DNA of 64,000 nt, taken from positions 20,705 to 84,704 of the forward strand of contig JAOAUN010000080.1 in NCBI GenBank assembly GCA_030157545.1, in the 5' to 3' direction. How positions within the stretch are numbered: position 1 is the stretch's first letter; each line of letters begins with the position of its first letter. This document shows positions 63,148 through 64,000 of the stretch, one piece after another. Source of the DNA: Burkholderiaceae bacterium (lineage in GTDB: Bacteria > Pseudomonadota > Gammaproteobacteria > Burkholderiales > Burkholderiaceae_D). The notes beneath the pieces are model-generated. The model ran no database searches. It saw nothing but the letters and a program-made list of their open reading frames with translations, and had not been told where the DNA came from. The position numbers and the translations under genes were made by a program.

Positions 63148-63903
63148 ATGCCTATTAACACCTTGCAGCAGCTCACCAGCGCGCACCGCACCAGTCGCAG
63201 CAACTACCAGCTAGGCAGCTTTCTGGCCTTTATCGCCGGCGCCATCAACGCAGCTGGCTTTCTCGCGATCGGCCGCTACACCTCCCACATGAGCGGCATT
63301 ATTTCTGCGATGGGTGATGACATGGCTTTGGGGAATCTGACTACCGTGCTGGCCGGATTTGCGCTGCTTGCTTCTTTTATTTTGGGGGCTGCCACGACCG
63401 CCATCCTGGTCAATTGGGGGCAACGCCGAAACATCCACAGTCGCTATGCCCTGCCTCTGCTGCTGGAAGCTTTTATCTTGCTATTGTTCGGAATCGTCGG
63501 TGCCAATCTATCGCTTTACGTACAACTGACAGTGCCCGTCATTGTTTTCCTGCTCTGCTATGTGATGGGCTTGCAAAACGCGATCATCACCAAAATCTCG
63601 AAAGCTGAAATCAGAACCACGCATATGACCGGTATCGTGACTGATATCGGCATTGAATTGGGAAAGCTGTTCTATTGGAACCGGTCCAAGAAACGTAATG
63701 AAGTGCATCTTGTTCTGCACAATAGCCAGAAGCTGAAAGATTACTTGCTGCTCTTAATGATGTTTACTGCCGGTGGCGTAATAGGTGCGGTCGCATTCAA
63801 GCAGCTTGGATTTATTTCGGTGCTACCGATCTCCATCGCGCTGATTGGTATCGCCATGGTGCAGATCTACAGAGACCTGAAAGTTCTGCCAGCGCGGCTT
63901 TGA
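63148..63903 (+). CDS. DUF1275 (YoaK) family membrane protein
   Basis: 251 residues from ATG 63148 (a TTG at 63130 is an alternative). About six hydrophobic segments. FIAGAINAAGFLAIGRYTSHMSGI and VMGLQNAIITKISKAEIRTTHMTGIVTDIGIELG are the family motifs. Function unknown. It follows hipA by 14 bp but is probably not part of the toxin system. Confidence 0.85.
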   Translation: MPINTLQQLTSAHRTSRSNYQLGSFLAFIAGAINAAGFLAIGRYTSHMSGIISAMGDDMALGNLTTVLAGFALLASFILGAATTAILVNWGQRRNIHSRYALPLLLEAFILLLFGIVGANLSLYVQLTVPVIVFLLCYVMGLQNAIITKISKAEIRTTHMTGIVTDIGIELGKLFYWNRSKKRNEVHLVLHNSQKLKDYLLLLMMFTAGGVIGAVAFKQLGFISVLPISIALIGIAMVQIYRDLKVLPARL

Positions 63904-63952
63904 TAGCTTATTAGCTATATGTGTTGAACTGAAAAGATGCTGCGCAAAAGAA

Positions 63953-63984
63953 AAAGGCAGGTATCGTTTCCGATACCTGCCTTT
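63953..63984. terminator. Bidirectional terminator at the tRNA edge
   Basis: A perfect 14-bp stem AAAGGCAGGTATCG / CGATACCTGCCTTT with a TTTC loop. The minus strand shows TTTTTCTTTTG after the stem and the plus strand TTTAATC. It follows the DUF1275 gene and, on the other side, the tRNA. Confidence 0.88.
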
Positions 63985-63988
63985 AATC

Positions 63989-64000
63989 TGGCGTCCCCAC
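63989..64000 (-). tRNA. Probable tRNA-Glu, 3' end only
   Basis: The last 12 bases read GTGGGGACGCCA on the minus strand. GGGGAC-G-CCA is the 3' acceptor end of bacterial tRNA-Glu (acceptor GUCCCC, discriminator G, encoded CCA). The rest is outside the window, and a terminator follows at the right distance. Confidence 0.55.

Noticed and set aside
1..64000. CRISPR arrays, insertion sequences, prophage genes
   Set aside because: No regularly spaced repeats, transposase, integrase or phage structural genes were found. The repeats present are REP-like elements, operators and one short tandem duplication.

Overview
The window reads as chromosome of a betaproteobacterium of the order Burkholderiales, most likely family Oxalobacteraceae (Herminiimonas/Janthinobacterium-like). 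This is inferred from the gene content and protein style: a glnA-ntrB-ntrC block, an aerobic benzoyl-CoA (box) cluster with BoxR, an arginine-type EF-P beside its rhamnosyltransferase EarP, a cysTWA-cysB sulfate operon, many exported small proteins and moderate GC. Nothing looks like a prophage, integrated element or insertion sequence, and there is no CRISPR array. No taxonomic search was run.

Layout. 1-1072: 5' part of a lipoprotein gene built of six repeated DUF2799-like units, cut by the window edge. 1.2-6.4 kb: nitrogen regulation (ntrC, ntrB, a DUF4124-like gene, glnA) with a sigma-54 promoter and NtrC sites. 6.4-13 kb: rhodanese, TAXI-type TRAP receptor, an unknown helical protein, prfC, a GNAT/FemAB-like transferase, a universal stress protein, and an intergenic segment with a candidate small RNA. 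13.1-25.2 kb: benzoate degradation through benzoyl-CoA epoxidation: 3-hydroxyacyl-CoA dehydrogenase, boxA, boxB, boxC and boxR on the minus strand, and a DUF4863 gene, boxD, benzoate-CoA ligase, an alpha/beta hydrolase and a DUF3429 gene on the plus strand, with BoxR-type TGCA-N6-TGCA operators in the control regions. 25.2-35.4 kb: a second aromatic block on the minus strand (MBL-fold protein, flavoprotein hydroxylase plus DUF2783 protein, homogentisate dioxygenase, fumarylacetoacetase, TRAP QMP transporter) with a divergent IclR regulator.

35.4-45.8 kb: exported proteins, two bactofilins, efp with earP, a two-gene glycosyltransferase/outer-membrane-barrel unit, a quinoprotein-relay-type MBL protein, a FrnE-like DsbA protein and an orphan sensor kinase. 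45.8-52.4 kb: sulfate uptake (sbp, OprO/P-family porin, cysT, cysW, cysA) and cysB, with a shared ATTCGTTCYGTT box ahead of sbp and cysT. 52.4-59.6 kb: two small exported proteins, a queuosine-precursor transporter, orphan soxYZ with a cysteine-rich partner, a class V aminotransferase, fhs and a quinone-oxidoreductase-like gene. 59.7-64 kb: a beta-propeller lipoprotein, a hipBA module with a 19-bp-arm operator abutting the start codon, a DUF1275 membrane protein, and the 3' end of a probable tRNA-Glu at the edge.

How it fits together. Two catabolic routes bring aromatic acids to central metabolism: benzoate via CoA activation, epoxidation and hydrolytic cleavage, and probably 3- (or 4-)hydroxyphenylacetate via homogentisate to fumarate and acetoacetate, with the TRAP system as the likely importer for the second. 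A sigma-54/NtrC circuit controls nitrogen assimilation, and CysB probably controls sulfate uptake. Functions rest on motif and family recognition by eye; no database search was possible.
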